Origin: AWTP1-13 sp963840445
GTDB taxonomy: Bacteria; Pseudomonadota; Alphaproteobacteria; Rhizobiales; Hyphomicrobiaceae
Reading direction: 5' to 3'
DNA: 64,000 nucleotides
NCBI GenBank assembly: GCA_963840445.1
Contig: CAWIZC010000006.1
Coordinates: 186,001-250,000, forward strand
Shown here: positions 39,188 to 49,715 of the stretch, piece after piece
Layout: each line of letters starts with the position of its first letter
Position numbering within the stretch: position 1 is the first letter of the stretch
The notes under the pieces: model-generated
What the model saw: only the letters and a program-made list of their open reading frames with translations
Databases searched by the model: none
Told to the model about the DNA's origin: nothing
Made by a program: the position numbers and the translations under genes

Positions 39188-40696
39188 ATGGCAACCAAAA
39201 CCGTGCTGGCGCTGCTGATACCGCTGCTGCTTGCAGCCGCGAGCGCGACAGCTGCGGCAGGTTGGCTCACACGTCTCGCCGGCTCGGCCGAGCACGGCGC
39301 CGCCCGTGCGGTGCGCAAAGGCGCAGCGCTCGACCATGTCGCCGCCCACCTCAAGGCACTGCCTGACCGTCCGGACGGCATCGCGCTGGCCGCCCAGGCC
39401 ACCCAGGAAGGTCACTGGCGCTTCGTCAACAAGGCTGGCGAGACCTTCACGGCCGGCACGCCGGAGGAGTTGAAGCGCGCCGCCTCCGTGCTGCTCCCGG
39501 AAGCCAAAGCGGACGCCAAGCTGTCGCTATACGTGACGCAGGACACGGTGTTCCAGAATCGCAGCGCGCTGAAAGAGCTGCCCAAGGGCATCGAGCTGTC
39601 GGTGGTGATCGGCGACGAAAGCTATCACATCCTGAAGCATGCCGAGGGCGCGAGCGAGCGACTGTTCGCCGAGGTGCGGCCCAGCCTGTTCCTCGAGCTT
39701 GCCGAGCGTGCCCGCTTTGACGAAGCGGTGTGGCAGCTGGCGCGTCCGCTCGACCGCGCCAAGGTGCGCGTGCTGGCGCTGGAGCCGGGCGGTCCGTCCA
39801 CCATCACATCGGCACCGCGCATCGATGTCGCCACCAGCCGTGCCGCCGTCGACATCATCGACCCGGCGAGCCTGCCGGCCGCGCTGGGCTCGATACGCGG
39901 CCAGACCGTGCTGCTGACCGGCCGCGTCGACGGCCAGCTGCTGTACGTCAAGCCGTCGAGCGGGCCAGAGAAGAGCCTTCTGGTGCGCGACCTCCTGCAG
40001 GCAGCCGAGGATACCGACGTCAACCTCGTCGTGCTGCAGTCGGCGTCGACGCCGCGCCAGCCGGGCGGGCGCAACTGGTTCTGGCAGAAGGTCGAGGTGA
40101 AGGGTCTCGACGAGGCCCTGCAGCGTCCTCGCCTGGCCGACTTCCTGAACGCGCTGGCCGGTCCGGGCCGGCGCTTTGCCGTGACCGCCACGCCTTCGGG
40201 CACATTGCGCACCAGCCTGGAGATTCGCCCGGCTCCCGATCTGCCCGGCGGCTTGACGATCAAGCCGATGGGCGACATCTTTTCCGACCTCGTCGCGGAT
40301 GTCGCCGGCCACGTCCTGACCAACACCGTGCAGGCCAACCTGCGCAACGCGGACCGACAGCGGGAGCTCGACGAACGCCTCCTGCCGGGCATCCCCGCCG
40401 ATGTCCAGTTCGCCTATTTCGGCCTGATGCTCCTCAGCCTGATGGGGCTGCCGGTCGCGCGCGCGTGGTGGCGCCGCATCTGGCCGCCGGAGCAGGCCGC
40501 CGAGTACGCCAGCCGGAGCGGCTACTGGGCCGCGCGGGTGGTGCGCGGTGCCGTGTTCCTTTTCATCTTCCTGCCTCTGGCGGCCCTGCCAGCCGCTCCG
40601 GTGCACGCGCTGTCGGGGCTCTGGCATCTGATGACGACACCGCTACGTCTGTGGCGCTGGCTTACCAGACGGCACGCTCCGGCGAGCGCGAGCTAG
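39188..40696 (+). CDS. large exported/membrane protein of unknown function
   Basis: A 502-residue protein with a signal peptide (KTVLALLIPLLLAAASATAA), a large extracytoplasmic region, and two membrane segments near the C-terminus (AYFGLMLLSLMGLPVARAWW; VVRGAVFLFIFLPLAALPAA). The soluble part has patches such as SLYVTQDTVFQNRSALKELP and SIRGQTVLLTGRVDGQLLYV. ATG 39188 begins the signal peptide. I recognise no characterised family. Divergent from the enolase-superfamily gene. Confidence 0.7.
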   Translation: MATKTVLALLIPLLLAAASATAAAGWLTRLAGSAEHGAARAVRKGAALDHVAAHLKALPDRPDGIALAAQATQEGHWRFVNKAGETFTAGTPEELKRAASVLLPEAKADAKLSLYVTQDTVFQNRSALKELPKGIELSVVIGDESYHILKHAEGASERLFAEVRPSLFLELAERARFDEAVWQLARPLDRAKVRVLALEPGGPSTITSAPRIDVATSRAAVDIIDPASLPAALGSIRGQTVLLTGRVDGQLLYVKPSSGPEKSLLVRDLLQAAEDTDVNLVVLQSASTPRQPGGRNWFWQKVEVKGLDEALQRPRLADFLNALAGPGRRFAVTATPSGTLRTSLEIRPAPDLPGGLTIKPMGDIFSDLVADVAGHVLTNTVQANLRNADRQRELDERLLPGIPADVQFAYFGLMLLSLMGLPVARAWWRRIWPPEQAAEYASRSGYWAARVVRGAVFLFIFLPLAALPAAPVHALSGLWHLMTTPLRLWRWLTRRHAPASAS

Positions 40697-40813
40697 CAAA
40701 GGACGAAGGAATGCGGGGGCCTACCCTCGCTAAAATCGCGGTACCTGTTTCTCAATGCGGTGCCGAGGGCTCCGACCCCGGTGCTCGAAAATACGAAGGG
40801 CTAGGAAACACAG

Positions 40814-41686
40814 ATGGCGACGCTCAACGGCAAGACGCTTTTTATAACAGGTGCCAGCCGAGGCATCGGCCTCGCCATCGCGCTCAGGGCCGCGCGCGAC
40901 GGCGCCAATATCGCGATCGCCGCCAAGACGGCCGAGCCGACGCCGAAGTTGGAGGGCACCATCTACACCGCCGCCAAGGAGATCGAGGCGGCCGGCGGCA
41001 AGGCCCTGCCCATCGTCTGCGACATCCGTTTCGAGGACCAGGTGCAGGCGGCCGTCGCCAAGACGGTCGAGACGTTCGGCGGCCTCGATATCTGCGTCAA
41101 CAATGCCAGCGCCATCTCGCTGACGCCCAGCACGGCCACCGACATGAAGCGCTACGACCTGATGCACGGCATCAACGCGCGCGGCACCTTCCTGGTGTCC
41201 AAGACCTGCATCCCGCACCTCAAGAAAGCGGCCAACCCGCACATCCTGATGCTGTCGCCGCCGCTCGACATGAACGTGAGGTGGTTTGCTCCGCACGTCG
41301 CCTACTCGATGGCCAAGTTCAACATGAGCATCATCGCGCTGGGCTTGTCCGGCGAGTTGAAGGCCGACGGCATTGCCGCCAACACGCTGTGGCCGCGCAC
41401 CACGATTGCCACGGCGGCGATCAAGAACCTGCTCGGAGGCGACGCTCTCATGCAGCGCAGCCGCTCGCCCGAGATCATGGGCGATGCCGCGCATGTCATC
41501 TTCACGCAGGACGCCAAGACCTTCACCGGCCGCTTCTGCATCGATGACACGCTGCTTTACGAGCACGGCGTGCGCGACTTCGACAAGTACCGCGTCGACC
41601 CCTCCGTGGAGCTGGCGCCCGACTTTTTCGTGCCGGATTCAATTCCGACGCCGCCCGGCGTCACCCTCGGCGCACGCAACCGGTGA
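40814..41686 (+). CDS. short-chain dehydrogenase, HSDL2-like
   Basis: A 290-residue SDR with the cofactor motif TLFITGASRGIGLAIALRAA, DICVNNASAI, and the catalytic Tyr-Lys in HVAYSMAKFNMSIIALG. In place of the usual Ser near residue 150 the strand reads ILMLSPPLDMNVRW, which fits HSDL2-type enzymes (pattern LNLSPPL), proposed to act on fatty-acyl substrates. Its TGA overlaps the GTG of the next gene, so the two are probably coupled. Confidence 0.87.
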   Translation: MATLNGKTLFITGASRGIGLAIALRAARDGANIAIAAKTAEPTPKLEGTIYTAAKEIEAAGGKALPIVCDIRFEDQVQAAVAKTVETFGGLDICVNNASAISLTPSTATDMKRYDLMHGINARGTFLVSKTCIPHLKKAANPHILMLSPPLDMNVRWFAPHVAYSMAKFNMSIIALGLSGELKADGIAANTLWPRTTIATAAIKNLLGGDALMQRSRSPEIMGDAAHVIFTQDAKTFTGRFCIDDTLLYEHGVRDFDKYRVDPSVELAPDFFVPDSIPTPPGVTLGARNR

Positions 41687-41691
41687 GTGCC

Positions 41692-42801
41692 ATGACAACC
41701 ACCATCGAAATCACCGGCATCCGCGTGCGCCCTGTGCTCGTGCCGATCCGGCGCGTGCTCAACACGCGGATCGGCCGCTTCACGCGCTTTCCGATGCTGC
41801 TGATTGACCTCGAGCTGAAAGGCGGCGGCGCGGGGCGCGTGATGGCTCCGACCTTCATCGCGCTCGCTTTCAAGCTCGTGCCCGTGGTGCTGGAGGAGCT
41901 GGCAGCATCAATCAAGGGGCGCAAGATCACCTTCGAGGAACTGCCCAAGGTGCATGACGCCGGGCAGAAGCTGCTCTCGCACCTTGGCCACGAGGGCGTC
42001 GCGCAGATGGCGCTCTCGTTCTTTGACATGGCCCTGTATGACGCGATGGCCCGCGAGGCCGGAGTGCCGCTCTACAGGCTGCTCGGCGGAAAGGCTGAGC
42101 CCATCCCGACCTACAACAGCTGCGGTCTCGGCATCATGGCGCCGCAGGACGCGGCACGCGAGGCCAAGGAACTGGTGGCCGAGCACGGTGGCTTCTCGCA
42201 CATCAAGCTGCGCATGGGTCGCGAGCATGCAAGCGACGAGGTGGCGGCCTTCAAGGCGGTGCGTGCCGCGGTGGGTCCAGACGTGCTGATCTCCTGCGAC
42301 TTCAACCAGGGCCTGACCGCCGCCAACGCGCTGGAGACCTGCCGGGCCATCGACGGACTGGGCCTCGCCTGGATCGAAGAGCCGATCGCCTACGACGACT
42401 ACGACAGCCAGGCGCGGCTGACGCGGAAGCTCGCAACGCCTGTCCAGGTCGGCGAGAACTGGTGGAGTTGGCGCGTCGGCAAGGCGGCCATCGAGATGGG
42501 CGCCTGCGACTACGTGATGCCTGACCTCGCGCGCATCGGCGGCATCACCGGCTGGATGCGGTTGGCGCGCGTTGCCGAGGCGCACGGCGTGCCGTTCTCG
42601 TCCCACCTGTCGCCGGACGTCTCGGCGCACCTGCTTCCGGCAACGCCAACCCGGCATTGGCTCGAGTTCATGGACTGGGGCCAGGACCTGATGCTGGATC
42701 CGCTGGTGCCGGTGAAGGGGTTCACCACGCCGCGCGATACACCCGGAACAGGCGTGGACTGGAACGAGAAAGCCATCGCGCCGCTCCTCCTGCAGGCGTG
42801 A
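41692..42801 (+). CDS. enolase-superfamily enzyme, mandelate racemase family
   Basis: A 369-residue enzyme with the MR-type pattern: N-terminal capping domain (GIRVRPVLVPIRRVLNTRIG), base region HIKLRMGREHASD, metal ligands in ISCDFNQGL, WIEEPIAYDDYDSQ and VGENWWSWRVG, and the histidine region GVPFSSHLSPDVSAHLL. GTG 41683, overlapping the SDR stop, is an alternative start adding three residues. Distinct from the minus-strand enzyme at 37.9 kb. Substrate unknown. Confidence 0.87.
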   Translation: MTTTIEITGIRVRPVLVPIRRVLNTRIGRFTRFPMLLIDLELKGGGAGRVMAPTFIALAFKLVPVVLEELAASIKGRKITFEELPKVHDAGQKLLSHLGHEGVAQMALSFFDMALYDAMAREAGVPLYRLLGGKAEPIPTYNSCGLGIMAPQDAAREAKELVAEHGGFSHIKLRMGREHASDEVAAFKAVRAAVGPDVLISCDFNQGLTAANALETCRAIDGLGLAWIEEPIAYDDYDSQARLTRKLATPVQVGENWWSWRVGKAAIEMGACDYVMPDLARIGGITGWMRLARVAEAHGVPFSSHLSPDVSAHLLPATPTRHWLEFMDWGQDLMLDPLVPVKGFTTPRDTPGTGVDWNEKAIAPLLLQA

Positions 42802-42840
42802 GGAGAAGCGGCGCCCAATGCATCTAGCAAGAACCGCCGA

Positions 42841-43107
42841 TCAGCGGCGCCGGCCTGTGTTGCCTTCGATCTCGAGCTGGCGCCACCAAGCCGCCGTGCC
42901 GAAGGGAATCTTGCGGCTATCGTGCTCGTAGTATTGCGTCTCGTCGAACGTGCTGGCGTGGCGCTGCCGTTCGGCGATGGCCGACGGCGAATTGTATTGG
43001 TACGAGCTGTAGTGGTGCCGTTTCTTGGACTTGGCGTCCGCCGTGCCAGCGATGCCGAGCACGACAGCAAATGAGAGCAGGCCTGTCAGAACGTGCTTGA
43101 TGTTCAT
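42841..43107 (-). CDS. small secreted protein, WWRQ family, copy 1
   Basis: An 88-residue protein with a signal peptide (IKHVLTGLLSFAVVLGIAG, cleaved near ADA-K), a lysine-rich start of the mature chain, then the family core: SPSAIAERQRHASTFDETQY, YEHDSRKIPFGTAAWWRQLE. First of three tandem paralogues on this strand. The core resembles conserved small proteins of alphaproteobacteria without known function. Probably periplasmic or surface. Confidence 0.72.
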   Translation of the reverse strand: MNIKHVLTGLLSFAVVLGIAGTADAKSKKRHHYSSYQYNSPSAIAERQRHASTFDETQYYEHDSRKIPFGTAAWWRQLEIEGNTGRRR

Positions 43108-43224
43108 GTCTCTCCCTTTCCTGGTTCCCTGGTACTGTTGCCTTTGCTTAGCCGAGACGTGGTGAGGACAGCCGCCAGGTTCAACCCCGGCCCAACGTCG
43201 CGCCGCGCTCGATAGTCAGATGGA

Positions 43225-43494
43225 CTAGGGCAGCCCGCTGTCCGACTCCTGCTGCATCTGCCGCCACCAGGCAGCGGACCCGAATGGCAGCTTCCTGGAG
43301 TCGACCTCGTAATACTGCGTCTCGTCGAACGTGCTTGCATTGCGCTGTCGCTCCGCAACAACCGCGGGCGAATAATATTGCGAGCGGCTGGAGGACGCCT
43401 GCTGCGGTTTTTTCTTCTTCTGCCCGGCATCCGCCGTTCCGGCGAGGCCGAACGCCAAAGCCAGCGCCAGAAAGCCTGTCAGGATGCTTCGCAC
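43225..43494 (-). CDS. small secreted protein, WWRQ family, copy 2
   Basis: An 89-residue paralogue. GTG 43494 is the start (GGGGAG seven bases upstream); the signal peptide is RSILTGFLALALAFGLAG, cleaved near ADA-G. The core reads SPAVVAERQRNASTFDETQY and YEVDSRKLPFGSAAWWRQMQ. The longer frame to 43716 is read-through of the intergenic region. Confidence 0.72.
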   Translation of the reverse strand: MRSILTGFLALALAFGLAGTADAGQKKKKPQQASSSRSQYYSPAVVAERQRNASTFDETQYYEVDSRKLPFGSAAWWRQMQQESDSGLP

Positions 43495-43667
43495 GGCCGT
43501 TCTCCCCAGTACATTCCGCGTAGAGATGCTGGGCATTGCCCTGCACGGCAACCCACCTTTTCGTGAGCGCATACTCGGCCAGCACTGGACCCGGCAAAGC
43601 CGACGCGCTGCTCCTCCTGCATGCGGCCGGAGAAGCGGCGCGCGCGGCGGTTGTGTTGCTCGTCGAT

Positions 43668-43922
43668 TTAGCGCCGCCGATTGATGCCGCCTTCGCGCTC
43701 GAGCTGCCGCCACCATTCCGCAGAGCCGAACGGGATCTTGCGGAAGTCGCGCTCGTAGTACTGCGTCTCATCGAACGTGTTGGCGTCGCGTTGCCGCGCG
43801 GCAATCGCCGAGGGGGAGTTGAACCAGGCGTAGTCGTCTTTCTTCTTCGATTTCGCGTCGGCCGTAGCGGCCACCCCGAGCATGAGCGCTGCGGAGAGGA
43901 GGCCGGTGAGGATGTTTCGCAT
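43668..43922 (-). CDS. small secreted protein, WWRQ family, copy 3
   Basis: An 84-residue paralogue. The signal peptide is RNILTGLLSAALMLGVAATA, cleaved near ADA-K, then KSKKKDDYAWFN and the core SPSAIAARQRDANTFDETQY, YERDFRKIPFGSAEWWRQLE. It is closest to copy 1 (both end in GRRR/NRRR). It is first in transcription order. AGGAA/AAGGG-like ribosome sites precede the ATG at 43922. Confidence 0.72.
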   Translation of the reverse strand: MRNILTGLLSAALMLGVAATADAKSKKKDDYAWFNSPSAIAARQRDANTFDETQYYERDFRKIPFGSAEWWRQLEREGGINRRR

Positions 43923-44162
43923 AGGAATACCCTTTCCTGTCTCAGGCCCGCGCTTTTCCAATATTGAAACATTGTGAGCAGCGCGGGGCGCGTTCAACTG
44001 ATCTTGGTCATCGCGGCTTTCCTGGACATCACGCCGGGGAGCGAGGTGTGCCTGTCGATTGCCGCAACGCTACCGTGCCGGCAAACAAAGCAATCGCGCT
44101 GTTTCCTGGGGAACAGTAAGGTATTGCATGCCCCGGCCCACACGACCTTCGCGGATCGCCAC

Positions 44163-45116
<954 letters not shown>

Positions 45117-45162
45117 GGCGTTGCGGCCGTCCCACAACGGTCAAGAAAATGAGACGGTGGAC

Positions 45163-45429
45163 ATGAACATGGCAAGGCCTGCCACAAAGCATCTCGACAT
45201 CAAGGAGATGTCGTTTGAGAAGGCGCTCAAGGAATTGGAAAGCATTGTCGGGCGCCTGGAGCGGGGCGACGTGGAACTCGAAGAGAGCATCAACATCTAC
45301 GAGCGCGGCGAAGCTCTCAAGGACCACTGCGACCGCCTGCTCAAACAGGCCGAGGCCAAGGTGGAGAAAATTACCCTCAATCCTGCCGGGGAACCGACCG
45401 GCACGGAGCCCTTCAAGCCGCAAGAATAG
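45163..45429 (+). CDS. xseB: exodeoxyribonuclease VII small subunit (XseB)
   Basis: The 88-residue small subunit that binds XseA to form exodeoxyribonuclease VII, which degrades single-stranded DNA from both ends. The family signature SFEKALKELESIVGRLERGD followed by VELEESINIYERGEALKDHC is complete. ATG 45163 is preferred over 45121. The large subunit xseA is not in the window. dxs follows after 150 bases. Confidence 0.93.
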   Translation: MNMARPATKHLDIKEMSFEKALKELESIVGRLERGDVELEESINIYERGEALKDHCDRLLKQAEAKVEKITLNPAGEPTGTEPFKPQE

Positions 45430-45579
45430 GCCTAAGGAACTAGCCCGAGCCAAAGCCGCCGCGACGCTTTGGTATCGCACGTTCCCGCCACGGAGAGCTA
45501 TACTAACAGCTCGGTGACAGTCCGGGATCGGACCTGCTACCGAGCCGTGGGATTGCCTGCAAGAGCATTGGGATAGCCC

Positions 45580-47505
45580 GTGGACGCCACCTCCAAGACG
45601 CCGGTTCTCGACCGGGTGCACACAGCGCAGGATGTACGCGACCTTCCGGAGAAGGATCTGCGCCAGCTGGTGGACGACTTGCGGCGCGAGACGATCGATG
45701 CCGTCTCGGTGACGGGCGGCCATCTGGGGGCGGGGCTCGGTGTGGTCGAGCTCACGGTGGCCCTGCATCGGGTGTTCGACACTCCGCGCGACCGGCTGAT
45801 CTGGGACGTGGGTCATCAAGCCTATCCGCACAAGATCCTGACCGGCCGCCGCGACCGCATCCGCACCCTGCGTCAGGGCGGCGGCCTGTCCGGCTTCACG
45901 AGGCGCGCCGAAAGCGAGTACGACCCGTTCGGTGCCGCGCATTCCTCGACCTCCATATCTGCCGGGCTCGGCATGGCCGTGGCCCGCGATCTGGCAGGCG
46001 GCACCAACAACGTGGTGTGCGTGATCGGCGACGGCGCCATGAGCGCCGGCATGGCCTATGAGGCGATGAACAACGCCGGCGCCCGCAGCGAGCGGCTGAT
46101 CGTCATCCTCAACGACAACGACATGTCGATTGCCCCGCCGGTGGGCGCGCTGTCGACCTACCTGGCCCGCATCACATCGAGCGGCACCTATCTGCATCTG
46201 CGCGACATCGCCAAGCAGCTGGCCAAGAGACTGCCGAAGTACTGGGAGCGCCGCGCCGCGCTCGCCGAGGAGATGACCCGCACCTACTGGACGGGCGGCA
46301 CGCTGTTCGAGGAGCTGGGCTTCTACTATCTCGGGCCCATCGATGGACACGACCTCAACGTGCTGCTGCCGGTGCTGCGCAATGTTCGCGACGCGCGGCA
46401 GGGACCGATCCTGGTGCACGTCGTCACCAAGAAGGGCAAGGGCTATCCGCCGGCCGAGGCGTCCGACGACAAATATCACGGCGTCAACCGCTTCAACGTC
46501 GTGACGGGCGCACAGGTCAAGCCCAAGCCGAACGCACCGAGCTATACCCGCGTGTTCGGCGAGAGCCTGATTGAGCAGGCGCGCAAGGACGACAAGATCG
46601 TCGCCATTACGGCGGCGATGCCCTCCGGCACCGGGCTTGACCTGTTCGCCAACGTGTTCCCGGAACGCACGTTCGACGTCGGCATCGCCGAGCAGCACGG
46701 CGTGACGTTCGCGGCGGGCCTCGCCAGCGAGGGCTTCAAGCCGTTCGCGGCCATCTACTCGACCTTCCTGCAGCGCGCGTATGACCAGGTCGTGCACGAC
46801 GTGGCGATCCAGCGCCTGCCCGTGCGCTTCGCGCTGGACCGCGCCGGTCTGGTGGGCGCCGACGGGCCGACGCACGCCGGCTCCTTCGATCTGGCCTACC
46901 TCGGCTGCCTGCCGGGTTTCGTGCTCATGGCCGCCGCCGACGAGGCCGAGCTCAAGCACATGGTGGCGACCGCCGCCGCCATCGACGACCGGCCCTCGGC
47001 GTTCCGATACCCGCGCGGCGAGGGCATCGGCGTCGAACTGCCCGAGCACGGCCAAGTGCTGGAGATCGGCAAGGGACGCGTCCTGCGCGAGGGATCGACG
47101 GTGGCAATCCTGTCGCTCGGCACACGGCTGCAGGAGGCCATCAGGGCTGCCGATCAGCTGGCCACTTTCGGCCTGTCGACTACGGTGGCAGACGCCCGCT
47201 TCGCCAAGCCGCTCGACCATGACCTGATACGCAGGCTCGCCCAGGGCCACGAGGTGCTGATCACGATCGAGGAAGGCTCGGTGGGCGGTTTCGGCAGCCA
47301 CGTGCTGCAATTCCTGGCCAGCACCGGGTTGCTCGATCGCGGCTTGAAGGTTCGGCCGATGGTCCTGCCGGACGAGTTCATCGATCACGACAAGCCCGAA
47401 AAAATGTACGAGAAGGCCGGGCTGCACGCCCAGGGCATCGTGGCGACCGTGCTGGCGACATTGGGGCGCGAGGTAGACGGCGCGGCGTTGGCCGAGTTGG
47501 CCTGA
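45580..47505 (+). CDS. dxs: 1-deoxy-D-xylulose-5-phosphate synthase
   Basis: Condenses pyruvate and glyceraldehyde-3-phosphate, the first step of the MEP isoprenoid pathway; thiamine diphosphate dependent, cytoplasmic. The 641-residue protein is full length: GHLGAGLGVVELTVALHRVF, DVGHQAYPHKILTGRRD, the ThDP motif GDGAMSAGMAYEAMNNAGAR to ILNDNDMSI, and the C-terminal transketolase part with FDVGIAEQHGVTFAAGLA and RAGLVGADGPTHAGSFDLAY. GTG 45580 is the start. Antisense frames of similar length are artefacts of GC-rich codons. Confidence 0.96.
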   Translation: MDATSKTPVLDRVHTAQDVRDLPEKDLRQLVDDLRRETIDAVSVTGGHLGAGLGVVELTVALHRVFDTPRDRLIWDVGHQAYPHKILTGRRDRIRTLRQGGGLSGFTRRAESEYDPFGAAHSSTSISAGLGMAVARDLAGGTNNVVCVIGDGAMSAGMAYEAMNNAGARSERLIVILNDNDMSIAPPVGALSTYLARITSSGTYLHLRDIAKQLAKRLPKYWERRAALAEEMTRTYWTGGTLFEELGFYYLGPIDGHDLNVLLPVLRNVRDARQGPILVHVVTKKGKGYPPAEASDDKYHGVNRFNVVTGAQVKPKPNAPSYTRVFGESLIEQARKDDKIVAITAAMPSGTGLDLFANVFPERTFDVGIAEQHGVTFAAGLASEGFKPFAAIYSTFLQRAYDQVVHDVAIQRLPVRFALDRAGLVGADGPTHAGSFDLAYLGCLPGFVLMAAADEAELKHMVATAAAIDDRPSAFRYPRGEGIGVELPEHGQVLEIGKGRVLREGSTVAILSLGTRLQEAIRAADQLATFGLSTTVADARFAKPLDHDLIRRLAQGHEVLITIEEGSVGGFGSHVLQFLASTGLLDRGLKVRPMVLPDEFIDHDKPEKMYEKAGLHAQGIVATVLATLGREVDGAALAELA

Positions 47506-47661
47506 CGCACTTCTCCACAGCCTTTCCACACAATTGTTGGGAGCGCGCAGCTTGCCCGTGCGAATCGCCATGGACGATCGCTATTGGCCGGCCTATGCAC
47601 GAAATGTCCCTGGACGACCCTTTCCTGCCTGCCTCCTTCTCCCCCATTCGGCGGCAGGGAA

Positions 47662-47696
47662 AAGCCCTGGCGATTAGACGCCAGGGCTTCTTTTTT
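47662..47696 (+). terminator. Rho-independent terminator after dxs
   Basis: AAGCCCTGGCG pairs with CGCCAGGGCTT around a 6-base loop (11-base-pair stem), followed directly by C and six T. It lies about 155 bases past the dxs stop and before the convergent 36-codon ORF. Confidence 0.9.
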
Positions 47697-47719
47697 GTCT
47701 GCAGGTCGACGCCTGCGTA

Positions 47720-47830
47720 TCAGCCGTGCGCTAACTCGTAGATCTGGCGCAGCAGGCGCCGGTATTGCCACCGCGAGCCGAGCAGCAAACCGACCGCGAA
47801 CATCACTGTCGCGACGATCAGCATTTCCAT
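47720..47830 (-). CDS. 36-residue single-pass membrane peptide
   Basis: Too short for most gene callers. ATG 47830 has GGGAGGG seven bases upstream. The peptide has one membrane segment, LIVATVMFAVGLLLGSRW, followed by a basic helix QYRRLLRQIYELAHG: a typical small inner-membrane protein with its basic end in the cytoplasm. It stops just before the dxs terminator. No family recognised. Confidence 0.6.
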   Translation of the reverse strand: MEMLIVATVMFAVGLLLGSRWQYRRLLRQIYELAHG

Positions 47831-48063
47831 GGCGGCCCTCCCGAAACTGGTTGCTCATGGCGCAAGTGGCGGTAGTTGCCACCGGCATGGCGTGGGCACA
47901 TTGGTGCTGATTCGCTATCCGTTATCAATGGGCGGTTGAATGATGCGACCCGGCTTCCACCGCGCGCCGTCGGCCGGATGCAATCGGCGCCGGGGCCACC
48001 CATCAGGGCTGACCCCAGCGCCGACCAAGCTGCGCATGATCACTCGTCTCTACATGAGCCGCA

Positions 48064-48781
48064 TTACGCCACGGCCTTCTTGAAGTTCTCCGACGCCTTG
48101 TCCCAGTTCACGACGTTCCACCAGGTATCGATGTAGTCGGCGCGCTTGTACTGGTGCTTGAGGTAGTAGGCGTGCTCCCACACGTCGATGCCGATCACCG
48201 GCTTGGACGCCATGTCCATGTGCGGGGTGTCCTGGTAGGGCGTGTTGAAGATGGCGAGCTTCTTGTCCTTGCCGACCGCGAGCCACGCCCAGCCCGAGCC
48301 GAAACGCGTAATGCCCGCCTGCTTGAAGGCGGCCTTCATCTTGTCGAAGTCGCCGAACGTGCCGTCGATGGCGCTCTTGAGATCGCCTGCGGGCGCCTTG
48401 GCACCGCCCGGCGTCATCAGCTCCCAGAAGTAGGTGTGGTTCCAGTGACCGCCGAGATTGTTGCGCACCGGCCCGCGTACGGCTTCGGGCACCGCCGACA
48501 GGTCGGACAGGATGGAGTCGATCGGCTTGGTGGCCAGATCGGGATACTTCTCGACCAGGTCGTTGAGGTTGCCGATGAAGGCGTTGTGATGGTTCTTGTG
48601 GTGGAAGCCCATCGTGGCCGTGTCGATGTGCGGCTCCAGGGCGTTGTACTCGTAGCCGAGCGGCGGCAGCGTGAAAGCAGGCTTGGCCTGCGCAAAGGCA
48701 CGTACCGCGACCAAGCGTGCCCGCCGCGGTCGCGAACGCTGTAGCCCCCATCATGAATTTTAGAGTGTCACGTCTGTTCAT
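48064..48781 (-). pseudogene. superoxide dismutase, Fe/Mn type, Tat-exported, one frameshift near the N-terminus
   Basis: Dismutates superoxide. Metal-ligand regions are intact: HIDTATMGFHHKNHHNAFIG, GGHWNHTYFWELMTP and VIGIDVWEHAYYLKHQY. The N-terminus reads MNRRDTLKFMMGATAFATAA, a twin-arginine signal, from ATG 48781; near 48712 the frame shifts by one base into the enzyme body. The body alone also has an in-frame ATG/GTG around 48714, so a cytoplasmic form could still be made. The Tat signal suggests a periplasmic enzyme. Confidence 0.85.
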
Positions 48782-48952
48782 GGCGTCCTCCGTTGTGGCG
48801 GCGGGCAGGTCGTGAGAACCTGAACCGCCAAGAAAACCTGGATCACCCGGCGTTGGTCCCATTGAGACGCGAGGTGGGTGGACAAGCTACGCGCTCGTCC
48901 ACTGCACGGTTTGGACTGGCCAGCGCGGGTTGGCATCAAATAAATGTGAGAG

Positions 48953-49715
48953 ATGTCTATTGCAGCGCAAAGCAAGCACAGTCGCCGCCTGGACCTGGTG
49001 CTGGTGGAACGGGGCCTCGCCGTTTCGCGCGCGCGTGCACGGGACCTGATACGGCGCGGTCTGGTTGAAGTGGCCGGGACCGTCGAGACCAAGGCCGGTG
49101 CCGCCATTGCGCCCGGTACCGACGTGCAGCGTGGCTGCCGGGGCTGGCGATCACGTCTCGCGCGGCGCGCTCAAGCTGATGGCGGCGCTGGAGCATTTCC
49201 GCTTTTCCGCCCTCGGAGTTGTCGCCCTCGACGTCGGTGCCTCGACCGGCGGCTTCACGCAAGTGCTGCTGGAGCGCGGCGCCGCGCGCGTCTTTGCCGT
49301 AGACGTCGGGCACGGTCAGCTTCATGCCCGTCTGGCAGAAGACCCGCGCGTGGTCTCGCTGGAGCGCTGCGACGCGCGTAGCCTCGATCGCACCCGCATC
49401 CCCGAGCCCGTCGGCGCCATCGTCGCCGATGTCAGCTTCATCTCGCTCACCAAGGCGCTGCCGGCGGCCCTGGCACTCGCCGCCGAACCGGCTTGGCTGG
49501 TAGCGCTCGTCAAACCGCAGTTCGAAGCCGGGCGCGCCGCTGTCGGCCGAGGCGGCATCGTGCGCGACGCGGCGGCGCGGGCGCGTGCCGTCGCCTTGGT
49601 GCAGGATTGGGTGGCGGCACAGGCCGGCTGGCAGGTGGCGGGCGTGATCCCTTCGCCGATCGCCGGCGGCTCGGGCAACGAGGAGTTTCTGCTGGGAGCG
49701 GTGCGTGGCGGGTGA
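48953..49715 (+). pseudogene. tlyA: TlyA-family rRNA 2'-O-methyltransferase, one frameshift
   Basis: TlyA methylates cytidines in 16S/23S rRNA. The first part is the S4 RNA-binding domain (RRLDLVLVERGLAVSRARAR, LIRRGLVEVAGT); near 49129 an extra C shifts the frame (CAGCGTGGCT for CAGGTGGCT). The second part is the FtsJ-like domain: HVSRGALKLMAALEHF, VALDVGASTGGFTQVLLERG, VDVGHGQLHARL and IVADVSFISLTKALP. Otherwise complete at about 253 residues. The next gene overlaps its end. Confidence 0.88.
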
